Shown here piece after piece: positions 19,051 to 28,200 of a stretch of 51,732 bases of DNA. Positions within the stretch are counted from its first letter, which is position 1. Every line of letters begins with the position of its first letter. The stretch spans positions 1-51,732 of the forward strand of contig JAUCGL010000015.1 of assembly GCA_030378105.1 (NCBI GenBank), in the 5' to 3' direction. The translations under genes and the position numbers were made by a program. The stretch is from Candidatus Halobeggiatoa sp. HSG11 (GTDB lineage Bacteria; Pseudomonadota; Gammaproteobacteria; Beggiatoales; Beggiatoaceae). The notes below the pieces were generated by a model. It did no database searches, was not told the origin of the DNA, and saw only the letters and a program-made list of their open reading frames with translations.

Positions 19051-19266
19051 GACATCTTTCCTAAATAAGTATATATACTTAATTAACTGAACTTGCCGCA
19101 GAAAGCTTTTATATTCCACCGATTTCATCGGTGTCTATTCACATTCAATCCAGGATTTGAACAACCCCAACGGGGTTTACAATTGAATAGCCATAGGTGA
19201 AACCTATGGAATCAAATTAATTAAAATATTCTCTGCATCAATCGTCAGTTATTTAGGAAAGATGTC
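19051..19266. mobile_element. 216-bp MITE-like element, family 1, complete copy, flanked by TA
   Basis: Perfect terminal inverted repeats GACATCTTTCCTAAATAA (19051-19068) and TTATTTAGGAAAGATGTC (19249-19266), each bordered outside by TA (19049-19050 and 19267-19268). The interior carries the same hairpins as 2752-2973 and 4231-4420 (CCACCGATTTCATCGGTG, CCCCAACGGGG, CCATAGGTGAAACCTATGG). There is no coding capacity. TA target duplications are typical of IS630/Tc1-mariner transposases, none of which is present in the window. Confidence 0.85.
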
Positions 19267-19451
19267 TAATGTTCATGTCATTATAAAATACCATTATAAT
19301 ATACCTGTATCAGTTTGTAAGGACTACCCATCCTACGCTATAAACCTTAACTTCAAATCCCAACTACCTTCTCAAATCCCCAAAAATTTATGGTAATCTT
19401 AAACAAATTATTATAGACTATACAAAGTTAGTAATCGCATGGAGTAGGAAT

Positions 19452-20576
19452 ATGAGTAAATTAGATGATTTTACAGCAGTTGAAAAGATACCGGGTAATT
19501 TAAGCCGTAGAGAATTCCTTAAATTTTGCACTGGAGTAGCAGCTACTCTGGGATTATCTTCTATGGCTGGGGTTAGAATTGCAGAAGCAGCAACTAGTGG
19601 CAATCGACCGCCGGTTATTTGGTTATCAGGTCAAGAATGTACTGGTTGTTCGGAAACTTTATTGCGGGCAACTCATCCAACGCTAGAAAGCCTGATCTTA
19701 GAAACAATTTCCCTTGATTATCATGAAACCTTAAGCGTTGCAGCCGGCCATCAAGCAGAAGCAGCTCGACAAGCCTCAATGGAAGCTAATAAAGGCAAAT
19801 ATATATTAGTCGTCGAAGGTGCAACGCCAATGAAAGATGGTGGTATTTATTGTAAAATTGGCAATAAAACCATGTTAGATCACGTCAAAGAAACGGCAGA
19901 ACATGCGGCAGCTATTGTTGCAGTTGGTTCCTGCTCATCTTGGGGTGGTGTAGCAGCAACTTCACCAAATCCAACCGGAGCAGTCGGAACTCCAGAAGTT
20001 TTGCCAAATAAAACCGTTGTCACCATCCCCGGCTGTCCACCCAACCCTTATAACCTATTAGCCACCGTATTACATTTAGTCACTTTCAAAAAATTACCAG
20101 CCTTAGATGATTTAGGTCGGCCAATATTTGCTTATGGACGTTTAATCCATGAAAATTGTGAACGGCGACCTCATTTTGATGCTGGACGATTTGCACTAGA
20201 ATTTGGTGATGATGGCCATCGTAAAGGTTGGTGTTTGTATAAATTAGGTTGCAAAGGCCCAGAAACTTATGCTAATTGCCCATCAGTATTATTTGGAGAT
20301 GTTGGTTCAGCCTCTTGGCCAGTTGGTACCGGACACCCTTGCATCGGTTGCACAGAACAAGGTGTGGTATTTGAAAAGTCCATCCATGAACTTGCTAAAT
20401 TAGAAACTGTTACTCCTCCTACAGCATTCCCACCAATTGTTGAAGAGCGTGGTAATGGAGTTACGCCAGCTAGTGCTGCTGTAGTTGGTGGAGTTGTGGG
20501 AGCTTTGGTTGGAGCCGGAGCAGTGATAGCAAGTAAAATGGGTTCAGAATCTGTAGCAGAATCTGACCCAGATTAA
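19452..20576 (+). CDS. hybO: [NiFe] hydrogenase small subunit (hydrogenase-2/group 1 type)
   Basis: Iron-sulphur electron-transfer subunit of a periplasm-facing membrane-bound uptake hydrogenase. A Tat signal (SRREFLKFC, twin Arg at 19-20) leads to processing near residue 47. Proximal cluster Cys lie in ECTGCSE (63 and 66), GSCSSWGG and PGCPPNP. The distal cluster uses His and Cys of HENCERRPH plus GWCLYKLGC. The medial cluster uses NCPS and PCIGC. All expected ligands are present. A C-terminal hydrophobic helix (AAVVGGVVGALVGAGAVIA) anchors it to the membrane. A GGAG ribosome binding site precedes the ATG. hybA follows after 10 bases. The catalytic large subunit, its normal heterodimer partner, is not found in the window. 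Confidence 0.93.
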   Translation: MSKLDDFTAVEKIPGNLSRREFLKFCTGVAATLGLSSMAGVRIAEAATSGNRPPVIWLSGQECTGCSETLLRATHPTLESLILETISLDYHETLSVAAGHQAEAARQASMEANKGKYILVVEGATPMKDGGIYCKIGNKTMLDHVKETAEHAAAIVAVGSCSSWGGVAATSPNPTGAVGTPEVLPNKTVVTIPGCPPNPYNLLATVLHLVTFKKLPALDDLGRPIFAYGRLIHENCERRPHFDAGRFALEFGDDGHRKGWCLYKLGCKGPETYANCPSVLFGDVGSASWPVGTGHPCIGCTEQGVVFEKSIHELAKLETVTPPTAFPPIVEERGNGVTPASAAVVGGVVGALVGAGAVIASKMGSESVAESDPD

Positions 20577-20586
20577 GGAGGTTGCT

Positions 20587-21579
20587 ATGACGATTAAGAG
20601 ACGTGATTTTTTAAAAGCAGTTGGTGGTGCATTAGCAGTTGGAACTGGAGAAACGCAGGCTTTCCAACGAGATGCTAAAGAAATGCCACCAAAAGCAGTC
20701 GGAATGCTGTATGATTCCACATTATGTATTGGTTGCAAAGCCTGTGTAGCAGCTTGTAAACAGGCTAATGACCATCCAGTTGAAATTGCCGAAGCTCATA
20801 AAGAATGGAATGAAGGCACTTGGGATTCAGCACCAGATATTTCTGGTAAAACTTTGAATGTTATCAAGGTTTATCAAAATGGTGATATGAGCCAAAAAGA
20901 TCGGGAAATAGATGGTTTTGCCTTTATGAAACGCCATTGTTTACATTGTGTTGACCCTTCTTGTGTATCGGTCTGCCCAGTTTCAGCGATGCAAAAAGAC
21001 CCCGAAACAGGAATTGTATCTCATGACCCAGATGCTTGTATTGGTTGTCGTTATTGCGTGATGGGTTGCCCATTCTCAGTGCCACAATTTGATTATACCA
21101 GTCCTTTTCCACAGATTCATAAATGTCAATTCTGTAACCATTTGCAAGCTGAAGGTAAGTTGCCAGCCTGTTGCGATGTCTGTCCGACTGGAGCTTCATT
21201 GTTTGGCGATGCGATGGAATTAAAAGAGGAAGCTAAACAACGTTTGGCAGCTAAACCGGGTGATTCTTATGAGTTTCAGCGGGGTAAATTAGGTGGTGAT
21301 CGGCCAAGTCATGTGGCAGAAATCCCTGAATATCAGCAACATCTTTATGGTGATAAGGAAGTTGGAGGTACACAAGTAGTATATTTGGCTGGAGTTCCAT
21401 TTGATAAGTTAGGTTTGCCAACTAATATGCCAACTCATTCTTATGCCAGTGTTTCTGAGGGTATGCAACATACTTTGTATAAGGGTTTAATTGCACCAGC
21501 AGCTTTATTGAGTGGATTGATGTTTATGGCTTATCGCAATCGTAATGTTAAACCTACGGAAGAGGAGGAAAAATCATGA
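20587..21579 (+). CDS. hybA: HybA-like ferredoxin subunit with four [4Fe-4S] clusters
   Basis: Periplasmic electron-transfer protein linking the hydrogenase to the quinone-reactive membrane subunit. It has a Tat signal (KRRDFLKAVGGAL). Four cysteine clusters follow: CIGCKACVAACKQ, CLHCVDPSCVSVCP, CIGCRYCVMGCP, and CQFC with a later CCDVCP. The protein ends in a single hydrophobic helix (LIAPAALLSGLMFMAY), matching the membrane-anchored HybA type. Length 330 residues is normal. A strong AAGGAGG ribosome binding site lies just upstream, and the ATG of hybB overlaps its stop by four bases (ATGA). The order small subunit-HybA-HybB is that of the hydrogenase-2 operon. Confidence 0.93.
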   Translation: MTIKRRDFLKAVGGALAVGTGETQAFQRDAKEMPPKAVGMLYDSTLCIGCKACVAACKQANDHPVEIAEAHKEWNEGTWDSAPDISGKTLNVIKVYQNGDMSQKDREIDGFAFMKRHCLHCVDPSCVSVCPVSAMQKDPETGIVSHDPDACIGCRYCVMGCPFSVPQFDYTSPFPQIHKCQFCNHLQAEGKLPACCDVCPTGASLFGDAMELKEEAKQRLAAKPGDSYEFQRGKLGGDRPSHVAEIPEYQQHLYGDKEVGGTQVVYLAGVPFDKLGLPTNMPTHSYASVSEGMQHTLYKGLIAPAALLSGLMFMAYRNRNVKPTEEEEKS

Positions 21580-22703
21580 GTTCCCATCAACCACTTGGTG
21601 GCAAATTATTTAACACCCAATTTTTTATTTTAGCTGTTTTTGCTTTAATTGCAGCCATATTTTTGGCCGAGCGTTTTATCTTTGGCTTAGGTTCTGTAAC
21701 TAATTTAAATAATGGTTATCCTTGGGGAATTTGGATTGCAGTTGATGTAGTTATCGGCACGGCTTTTGGCTGTGGTGGTTTTGTGATGGCAATTTTGGTC
21801 TATATCTTCAATCGTGGCAAATACCATCCGTTAGTACGTCCAGCTTTGATGGCCAGTTTATTTGGTTATTCGTTGGGTGGCATGGCAGTTGTACTGGACT
21901 TGGGACGCTATTGGCAGGTCTATAATATATTTTTGCCTTGGTATGCTCAAATCAATTCGGTTATGTTTGAAGTGGCCTTATGCGTGACAGCTTATACTTT
22001 TGTGTTATGGATTGAATTTACTCCAGTTTTCTTGGAAAAATTTGGTATTGAGAATTTACGGCAAAAGTTGGAAAAGGCATTATTTGCAATCATTGCTCTG
22101 GGTGTGTTGTTGCCAATCATGCACCAATCATCACTTGGAACTATGATACTAGTTGCTGGTTTTAAATTATCACCGTTGTGGAATACTAACTTGTTGCCAT
22201 TGTTATTTTTGGTATCAGTTATAGCGATGGGTTATGCAATTGTTACTTTTGAAGCTCTATTATCTTCGGCTGGATTTAAGCGACCTTATGAGACTACTAT
22301 TTTAGATAAGTTATCTGGTATTATGTTATGGTTATTGATAGGTTATTTGATAGTTCGGTTTGCTGATTTATTTATGCGAGATCAGTTAGGATTGATTTTG
22401 GCTGGTGATGTGAATAGTATTATGTTTATTATTGAGAATATTCTGTTTTTAATTCCAATAGTTATTTTAATTAATCCAGCTAATCGTAGCAAACCCCGGT
22501 GGTTATTTATCGCCGCTATGAGCATGTTATTGGCTGGAGCTATTTTCCGCATCAATGCTTATTTAGTTGGTTTTGAACCGGGTGGTGGCTGGAATTATTT
22601 TCCTTCCGTGCCTGAGTTGTTGGTGACATTAGGGATTTTTTCCTTGGAAATAATGTTGTACTTGATTTTCGTAAAGAAATTGCCAGTGTTGCATCGGGTT
22701 TGA
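21576..22703 (+). CDS. hybB: HybB/NrfD-family membrane subunit
   Basis: Integral inner-membrane protein that exchanges electrons with quinone for hydrogenase-2-like complexes. The 375 residues contain about nine to ten hydrophobic helices. Family-typical segments include NNGYPWGIWIAVDVVIGTAF near the N-terminus and a LGRYWQVYN-type loop, plus the C-terminal FEPGGGWNYFPSVPELLVT loop. It begins within the hybA stop codon (ATGA overlap, GAGGAGG ribosome binding site), so the three genes form a tight operon. In E. coli the next gene is hybC, the large catalytic subunit. Here the operon ends and a 191-bp inverted-repeat element begins within 20 bases. Confidence 0.93.
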   Translation: MSSHQPLGGKLFNTQFFILAVFALIAAIFLAERFIFGLGSVTNLNNGYPWGIWIAVDVVIGTAFGCGGFVMAILVYIFNRGKYHPLVRPALMASLFGYSLGGMAVVLDLGRYWQVYNIFLPWYAQINSVMFEVALCVTAYTFVLWIEFTPVFLEKFGIENLRQKLEKALFAIIALGVLLPIMHQSSLGTMILVAGFKLSPLWNTNLLPLLFLVSVIAMGYAIVTFEALLSSAGFKRPYETTILDKLSGIMLWLLIGYLIVRFADLFMRDQLGLILAGDVNSIMFIIENILFLIPIVILINPANRSKPRWLFIAAMSMLLAGAIFRINAYLVGFEPGGGWNYFPSVPELLVTLGIFSLEIMLYLIFVKKLPVLHRV

Positions 22704-22720
22704 GGCTTAAAATCTTATTG

Positions 22721-22911
22721 TTCCCAGCAATTTCGTCTCATCGTTATACACAAGTCAAAAGTAACAAATGTAGGGTGGATAGAATGAAATGAAATTCACC
22801 ATTTTGAAGGTTCGGTGGGTTTCCACTTCGTTACTACCCACCCTACATAATATATTTTCATTTCAAATACTTAAATACTTATGTATAACGATGAGACGGT
22901 TTCGTTGGGGA
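22721..22911. repeat. Nested inverted-repeat element after hybB
   Basis: Outer arms 22721-22755 (containing CGTCTCATCGTTATACACAA) and 22877-22911 (ACTTATGTATAACGATGAGA) are complementary over ~35 bases with few mismatches. Inside is a second palindrome, 22771-22846: GTAGGGTGGATAGAATGAAA mirrored by CTACCCACCCTAC, related to the TAGGGTGG repeats at 10815 and 13114. It probably ends the hyb transcript. It looks like one repeat inserted in another. Confidence 0.75.
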
Positions 22912-23030
22912 CTTTGAGTGGGAATGTTAATAAATTCAATAAATTACTGTAAGTATAAAAATAATGCTTTAAGTTACTGATTATTCCTTTATTTCTGAAT
23001 AATTATTCTAAAAAATCCCATTCAACGATC

Positions 23031-23145
23031 CACTGCCATTAAGTTAAGGAAATTAATTGGGGTAACCACAAGTGATTATCCCTACAAATCATCATTTAAC
23101 GTAGGGGCAATCCTTTATGGTTGCCCTTAACTTTTAATGGCAGTG
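23031..23145. mobile_element. 115-bp MITE-like element with an 11-bp target duplication
   Basis: Terminal inverted repeats CACTGCCATTAAGTTAAGG (left) and CCTTAACTTTTAATGGCAGTG-type complement (right, two-base insertion). They are flanked on both sides by the direct repeat ATTCAACGATC (23020-23030 and 23146-23156). The interior GTAACCACAAG and AACGTAGGGGCAATCC is shared with 17808-17907. An 11-bp duplication is in the range for IS4-superfamily transposition. There is no coding capacity. Confidence 0.88.
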
Positions 23146-23226
23146 ATTCAACGATCCCAGTACCCTTTTCAGCATGGAGGACTTAAATTTGTTCATTGGA
23201 ATTCAAAGGGAAGAATACCTTAAATA

Positions 23227-24285
23227 TCATCCGAAAGTTATTTTAGCTTGTAAATTAGTACTTGAATCTGCATTAGCCAAAGCCTCTTCCAGAGATATTT
23301 GACCATTTTGATACAAGTCATGCAATGCAGTATCAAAAGTTTGCATTCCCTCAGTTCCACTTGTACTCATGGCTTCTTTTATCTCATCTATTTTACCTTT
23401 TAAAATCAAATCTGAAATAAAAGGATTATTAATCATAATTTCCACTGCTCCAACTCTTTTATTATCCACTCCTACCACTAAACGTTGCGAAATTACACTA
23501 ATTAAATTTAATGACATATCCATAAATAATTTTTTATGCTGTTCTTGAGGAAACATATTAACAACTCGCTGCATAGCCTGATTAGCATTGTTAGCATGAA
23601 GAGTTGAAATAGCTAAATGCCCAGTGTTGGATAGTTCTAATGAGGCTGACATAGTTTCCCGATCACGAATTTCTCCAATAAAAATAACATCTGGTGATTC
23701 ACGCATAGCACTTCTTAGGGCATTCATATAAGAATGGGTATCAACACCTAATTCTCGCTGATTAATCAAAGATTTTTTGTGTACATGTACAAATTCAACC
23801 GGGTCTTCAATAGTTAAAATATGACCGGCTTGATTTTGATTACGATGGTCGATCATAGCAGCTAAAGTAGTTGATTTACCTGAATTAGTTGCTCCAACCA
23901 TTAAAATTAAACCTCGTTTTTTTAATATAAGATCACCTAAAACAATGGGCAAATTCAAATCGGCCATTGTCGGCACTGTAGCATTAATATAACGCATAAC
24001 AATGGAAACTAAACCTTGCTGTTTGAAGGTATTAATACGAAAACGAGCGTTAGTTTCGGGCCAAGAAATAGCAAAATCAATTTCTAGTTCTTTATCAAAA
24101 AATTTTCTTTGCTCCTCATTCATCATATCGTGAGCAATCTGTTTTGTTATTTCGTTGGTTAAAATATTTTTACCAACTCCAATAACTTTTCCAGATGCCT
24201 TGATTCTTACGTTAGAACCGACAGTAAAATATATGTCGGAAGCATTTTTTTCAACAACTAATTTTAAATAGGGAGTTATGTCCAT
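23227..24285 (-). CDS. pilU: Type IV pilus retraction-type ATPase, PilU-like
   Basis: Hexameric cytoplasmic ATPase that drives pilus retraction with PilT. Of 352 residues, the N-terminal PAS-like part begins with LVVEKNASDIYFTVGS. Walker A is GATNSGKST near residue 132, followed by an Asp box-like IEDPVEFVH, Walker B VIFIGEIRDRETM and the His box TGHLAISTLHANNANQ. The C-terminus EEALANADSSTNLQAKITF matches PilU (ADSANNL-type ending), and the length fits PilU (~370-380) or PilT (~345). I favour PilU because of the C-terminus and the N-terminal wording. Walker A has Asn where PilU usually has Gly or Thr (TNSGK rather than TGSGK). No pilT lies beside it. Confidence 0.85.
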   Translation of the reverse strand: MDITPYLKLVVEKNASDIYFTVGSNVRIKASGKVIGVGKNILTNEITKQIAHDMMNEEQRKFFDKELEIDFAISWPETNARFRINTFKQQGLVSIVMRYINATVPTMADLNLPIVLGDLILKKRGLILMVGATNSGKSTTLAAMIDHRNQNQAGHILTIEDPVEFVHVHKKSLINQRELGVDTHSYMNALRSAMRESPDVIFIGEIRDRETMSASLELSNTGHLAISTLHANNANQAMQRVVNMFPQEQHKKLFMDMSLNLISVISQRLVVGVDNKRVGAVEIMINNPFISDLILKGKIDEIKEAMSTSGTEGMQTFDTALHDLYQNGQISLEEALANADSSTNLQAKITFG

Positions 24286-24371
24286 AGTTTTTTGGTGCTT
24301 AATTAAAAGCTAATGAAATGTTTAGATTTTCCAACTTAAGATTACGTACAATAATAATAGCAAAGATAACT

Positions 24372-24778
24372 TTAACTAAAAGCTGGAGGATTGGTAGAAT
24401 TAAGTATTTTTTTTATTTCTTCATTTTTAAACTTAATTAAGGCATTTTTAACATTTATAGGGCTATTATTTAAATACGGATTATCTAAATTCAATATTTC
24501 AATCATATAATTTGCCTTAGTTGGTTTTTTTTCAGATGCTTCGATTTCACCGGTATCTATGGTTGTATAAAAAATAATTTTGAAATATCAGCTAATTCCA
24601 CTGGATTATATAGATGTATCTTCGTTATATTTGGCTTGCTTTGGATGTCCGTAAGAATGGATATTATCTTCATAATCGTCCTTATTGATACCAGAACATT
24701 GTTATCCATTACAAGACATGACCAAGTTATTATAATCAAAACATTTTTCTAAGTAAACAGATTTAGGTCTTAATTATG
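24372..24778 (-). pseudogene. Decayed HNH nuclease gene (TIGR02646/PtuB-like)
   Basis: Read on the minus strand in shifting frames, the remnant gives RPKS, then FDYNNLVMSCNG followed by a stop. A QCSGINKDDYEDNI segment and NPVELADI are in different frames. A final open stretch, FYTTIDTGEIEAS through MIEILNLDNPYLNN, ends at a stop at 24372. Order and wording (HxRPKS, DYxNLxxSCNG, NPxE, GxI, IxxLNLxxxxL) match the middle and C-terminus of TIGR02646-type HNH nucleases found beside PtuA or retrons. At least two frame changes and two in-frame stops make it a pseudogene. The 5' part, including the first CxxC, is not recognisable; a MITE-like element abuts it at 24781. Confidence 0.65.
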
Positions 24779-24780
24779 TA

Positions 24781-24932
24781 GGACTTAACGCATTGACAAA
24801 ATGTTAATTTTATGAATTTGTTAAAATACAAATAGTTATAAAAAAATCACATCAATTATTAATTTATATTATAATAAGTATATGATTTTAATATAATTCA
24901 TACTTTATTATGTTTGTTAATGCGTTAAGTCC
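24781..24932. mobile_element. 152-bp MITE-like element flanked by TA
   Basis: Terminal inverted repeats GGACTTAACGCATTGACAAA (24781-24800) and TTTGTTAATGCGTTAAGTCC (24913-24932) differ at one position and are bordered by TA on both sides. The ~110-bp interior is extremely AT-rich and non-coding. The TA borders suggest mobilisation by an IS630/Tc1-like transposase. It abuts the recognisable part of the HNH pseudogene and may have interrupted it. Confidence 0.82.
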
Positions 24933-25248
24933 TATTTTAAGAATTCTCATGCAAGTCGCAGATTACTTCGACCTTGGCTTGAGGTAATTTGGCTATAAAA
25001 TTACATTGACATTTGCTTTTTAAAATGAAATGATTCAAAATATTATTCCTAAAATGAATTGCAAATTGCGAATATAATTGTTACCATTTTTTAACTACTT
25101 CTTTTAACAGTAAGTAATCGGTTGATTGGTACATACATTGCTGTTTTTGTCTAGTTTAGTTGAGCATTAATTTTTATCTTTAATATATAACTTCAATAAA
25201 CCTAATAATATTAGGTTACATAAATTTTATAGCTGTAGGAGAACAATA
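24933..25248. other. Leader region of the giant exported protein
   Basis: No gene is identified. A minus-strand open stretch around 24941-25000 (IAKLPQAKVEVICDLHENS) is too short to assign and could be more of the decayed upstream gene. A ribosome binding site TAGGAG lies at about 25236, eight bases before the ATG at 25249. No clear sigma-70 promoter stands out. Confidence 0.4.
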
Positions 25249-28200
25249 ATGATTTTTAACCGTTCTGATACAATCCTTATCTTACGTAATTTGATAACAA
25301 AATCCGTCCTATTTATCACACTTATACTAAGTACTTTACTACTATTATCTCAACTTGTTTATGCTTACATAAGTCCGATAACATTACAAGCTGATAGTAA
25401 TTATGAATATATAAATTGGGGAATTGTAGATTCAAATTATGACGTTATTATTGATTCAGAATATGACATTTTTGATAATTTTATTAATGAAATTAATGAA
25501 AATATAAATTTGTCAGATGATAGCTATATATTTTTTATTGATTATTATGGTTTTGGTTCTTATTCTCTTATAGATGCTGAAGGGAATACTATTATTTCTA
25601 ATACAGGACAGCCTTATTATGAGGAAATTACATTCGATATTTCTGGTACTTCTTCAATACTTACTATTACTGGTTCCCCTGATACTATTGTCATAAAAAA
25701 TTCAACTTATAGTTTTACTCCAACAGTATATGGTAATGATGGTAATGCTTTAACTTTTTCCATTATTAATAAACCAATATGGGCTGCTTTTAACAACAGT
25801 ACCGGTGCATTGACTGGGATACCAACTGCAGGCGGCACTACCACTGGCATTGAAATCACCGTAAACTACGACACAGAAACAGCAACGTTAGCAGCATTTG
25901 ATATAAATGTTACCAACTCATCCAGAATTTTCACTACACCTAACTATCCTAATAATTACCCAAATAGTCAGAACATCACCGAGACATTATCAATACCGGG
26001 TGCTAGCTCTATAAACGTTTCTGTATCTGGAGTAACAGAATCAAACTACGACTACATAGAAATTTTGGATAGTACTGGTAATCAATTGTCTCCACTTAAA
26101 CGGTTTGATGGGATAATTGATGAAAATTTTGTGGTGGGCGGTGATACCATTCAAGTAAGATTTACTTCAGATGGCTCAGTAATTGAGACAGGGGTTATCG
26201 TAACAATCACAAACCAACAGTCTAGTTCTATTGTTTATGTTCAACAAGGGGCTACTGGTAATAAAAATGGTACTTCATGGCAAGATGCTTATAGTGATCT
26301 ACAGATAGCAATAGAAAAAACAAATGATAAAGAAATTTGGGTAGCAAGTGGTGTTTATAAACCAACAACTGATAATACACAACAACGTACAGCAACTTTT
26401 CAATTAAAAAACGGAGTTGCTTTATACGGGGGGTTTAATGGTACTGAAACTAATCGTGATGCACGCAATTGGAATACTAATAAAACGATATTAAGTGGTG
26501 ATATTGAAGGAGATAATGTTTACACAGTTGTGACTGGTAATGGTATAGATAATAGTACTATTTTAGATGGTTTTACAATTACCGGTGGATTGGCTAATGT
26601 GACTGATAATATAGTTTACAACAGTGGGGCAGGCATATCTAATTTTAAAAGTAGTGCAACTTTAGCTAATTTAAAAATTGAAGACAATGAGGCTATAAAA
26701 GGTGGAGGAATATACAACGACTCTTCTAGTAATCCAACTTTAACTAATATAGTTTTCAGTCGTAATACTGCTACTGAAAATGGTGGTGGAATATACAACG
26801 CCTCTAGTAATCCAACTTTAATTAATGTAGTTTTCAGTGATAATACTGCTAGTAACAATGGTGGGGGGATATACAACTTTTCTGGCGAGCAAACTTTAAC
26901 CAATATTACCATTAGTGGCAACAACACCCAACAAAATGGTAGTGGAATATATAATGAAAGTGGTATCTTAACCCTAAAAAATGTCATCGTATGGGGTAAT
27001 ACAACAAATGAAAATGTTTCACAGATTAAAAATAATGATGAAATAAATATCAGTTATAGTTTAATACAAGGCGGTTGTTCATTAACTGGCTGTGGTGACA
27101 ATAATATAAATGCTGATCCATTATTTGTTGATGAGTCAACTTATGATTTACGTTTATCCAATTATTCTTCTGCCATTGATTCTGGTAACAATAATGTTGT
27201 TATTGGAGACTCAAAAGATTTAGCTGGAAATCAACGTATTCACAATGATGTCGTTGATATTGGGGCCTATGAAAATAATGGTTCTTCTGACTTAAAATCG
27301 ACAGCTTTAAAAGCTACTGTGGCTTTTTTTGTTGAACGTAAAGGTAGTAATAATCCATTTTATAATATTAATGATAATAGTATTAATAGTATTCCTATAT
27401 TTGCTGATCCAGACAAAGATAATGATTTTGATGCTGTTATTGGAAATTATGATGGGACTATCAGATATTATCAAAATATTAATAAAAACTTTCAAAAAAA
27501 AGATGGCATAGATAATCCCTTCAATGATATAGATGTCGGTAAGAATAGTAGTCCAACTTTGATTGATATTGATGACAATAATGATTTTGATGTTTTTTTA
27601 GGCGAATATGACGGTACAATTGATTACTATAAAGGTGATGGAACTTTATTCCAGTCACAAAATGATACTAATAATTTACTTGATTCTGTGGATGTTCAAA
27701 AAAATAGTGTACCTACTTTCGTTGATATTGACAAAGATAGTGATTTGGATGTTTTTATTGGTAGTGCAAGTAGTACGAGTTACTTTGAAAATATTGGTAA
27801 TATTGATAATACCAATACTCCAAAATTTGAACAACAGTCTGGCATAGAAAATCCTTTGTATAAGCTTGTTGTTGGTGAACAAAATAAGTTGGCATTTGTT
27901 GATATTGATAAAGATGGTGATTTTGACGTTTTCATTGGTCAACAGGATGGTGCAATCAAATTTTATGAAAATACTGGTACTGCACATAGGCCAAATTTTG
28001 TACAACAAGTGGATTTATTTGCAAATATTCATACCGGAGAACGAGCTGCCCCAACATTCATTGATTGGAATGAAGACGAATATTTAGACATGTTTGTTGG
28101 ACAGAAAGACGGTACTATCAAATACTATGAAAATATTGGAACTGTGATAGATGAACGTTTTCTAAATCAAGGTTCAGTTTTCAAAAAACTCAGTATAGGA

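Noticed and set aside
26616-28100. Several 60-120-residue frames on both strands within the giant gene
   Set aside because: They are low-complexity by-products of the repeated beta-helix and FG-GAP coding sequence.
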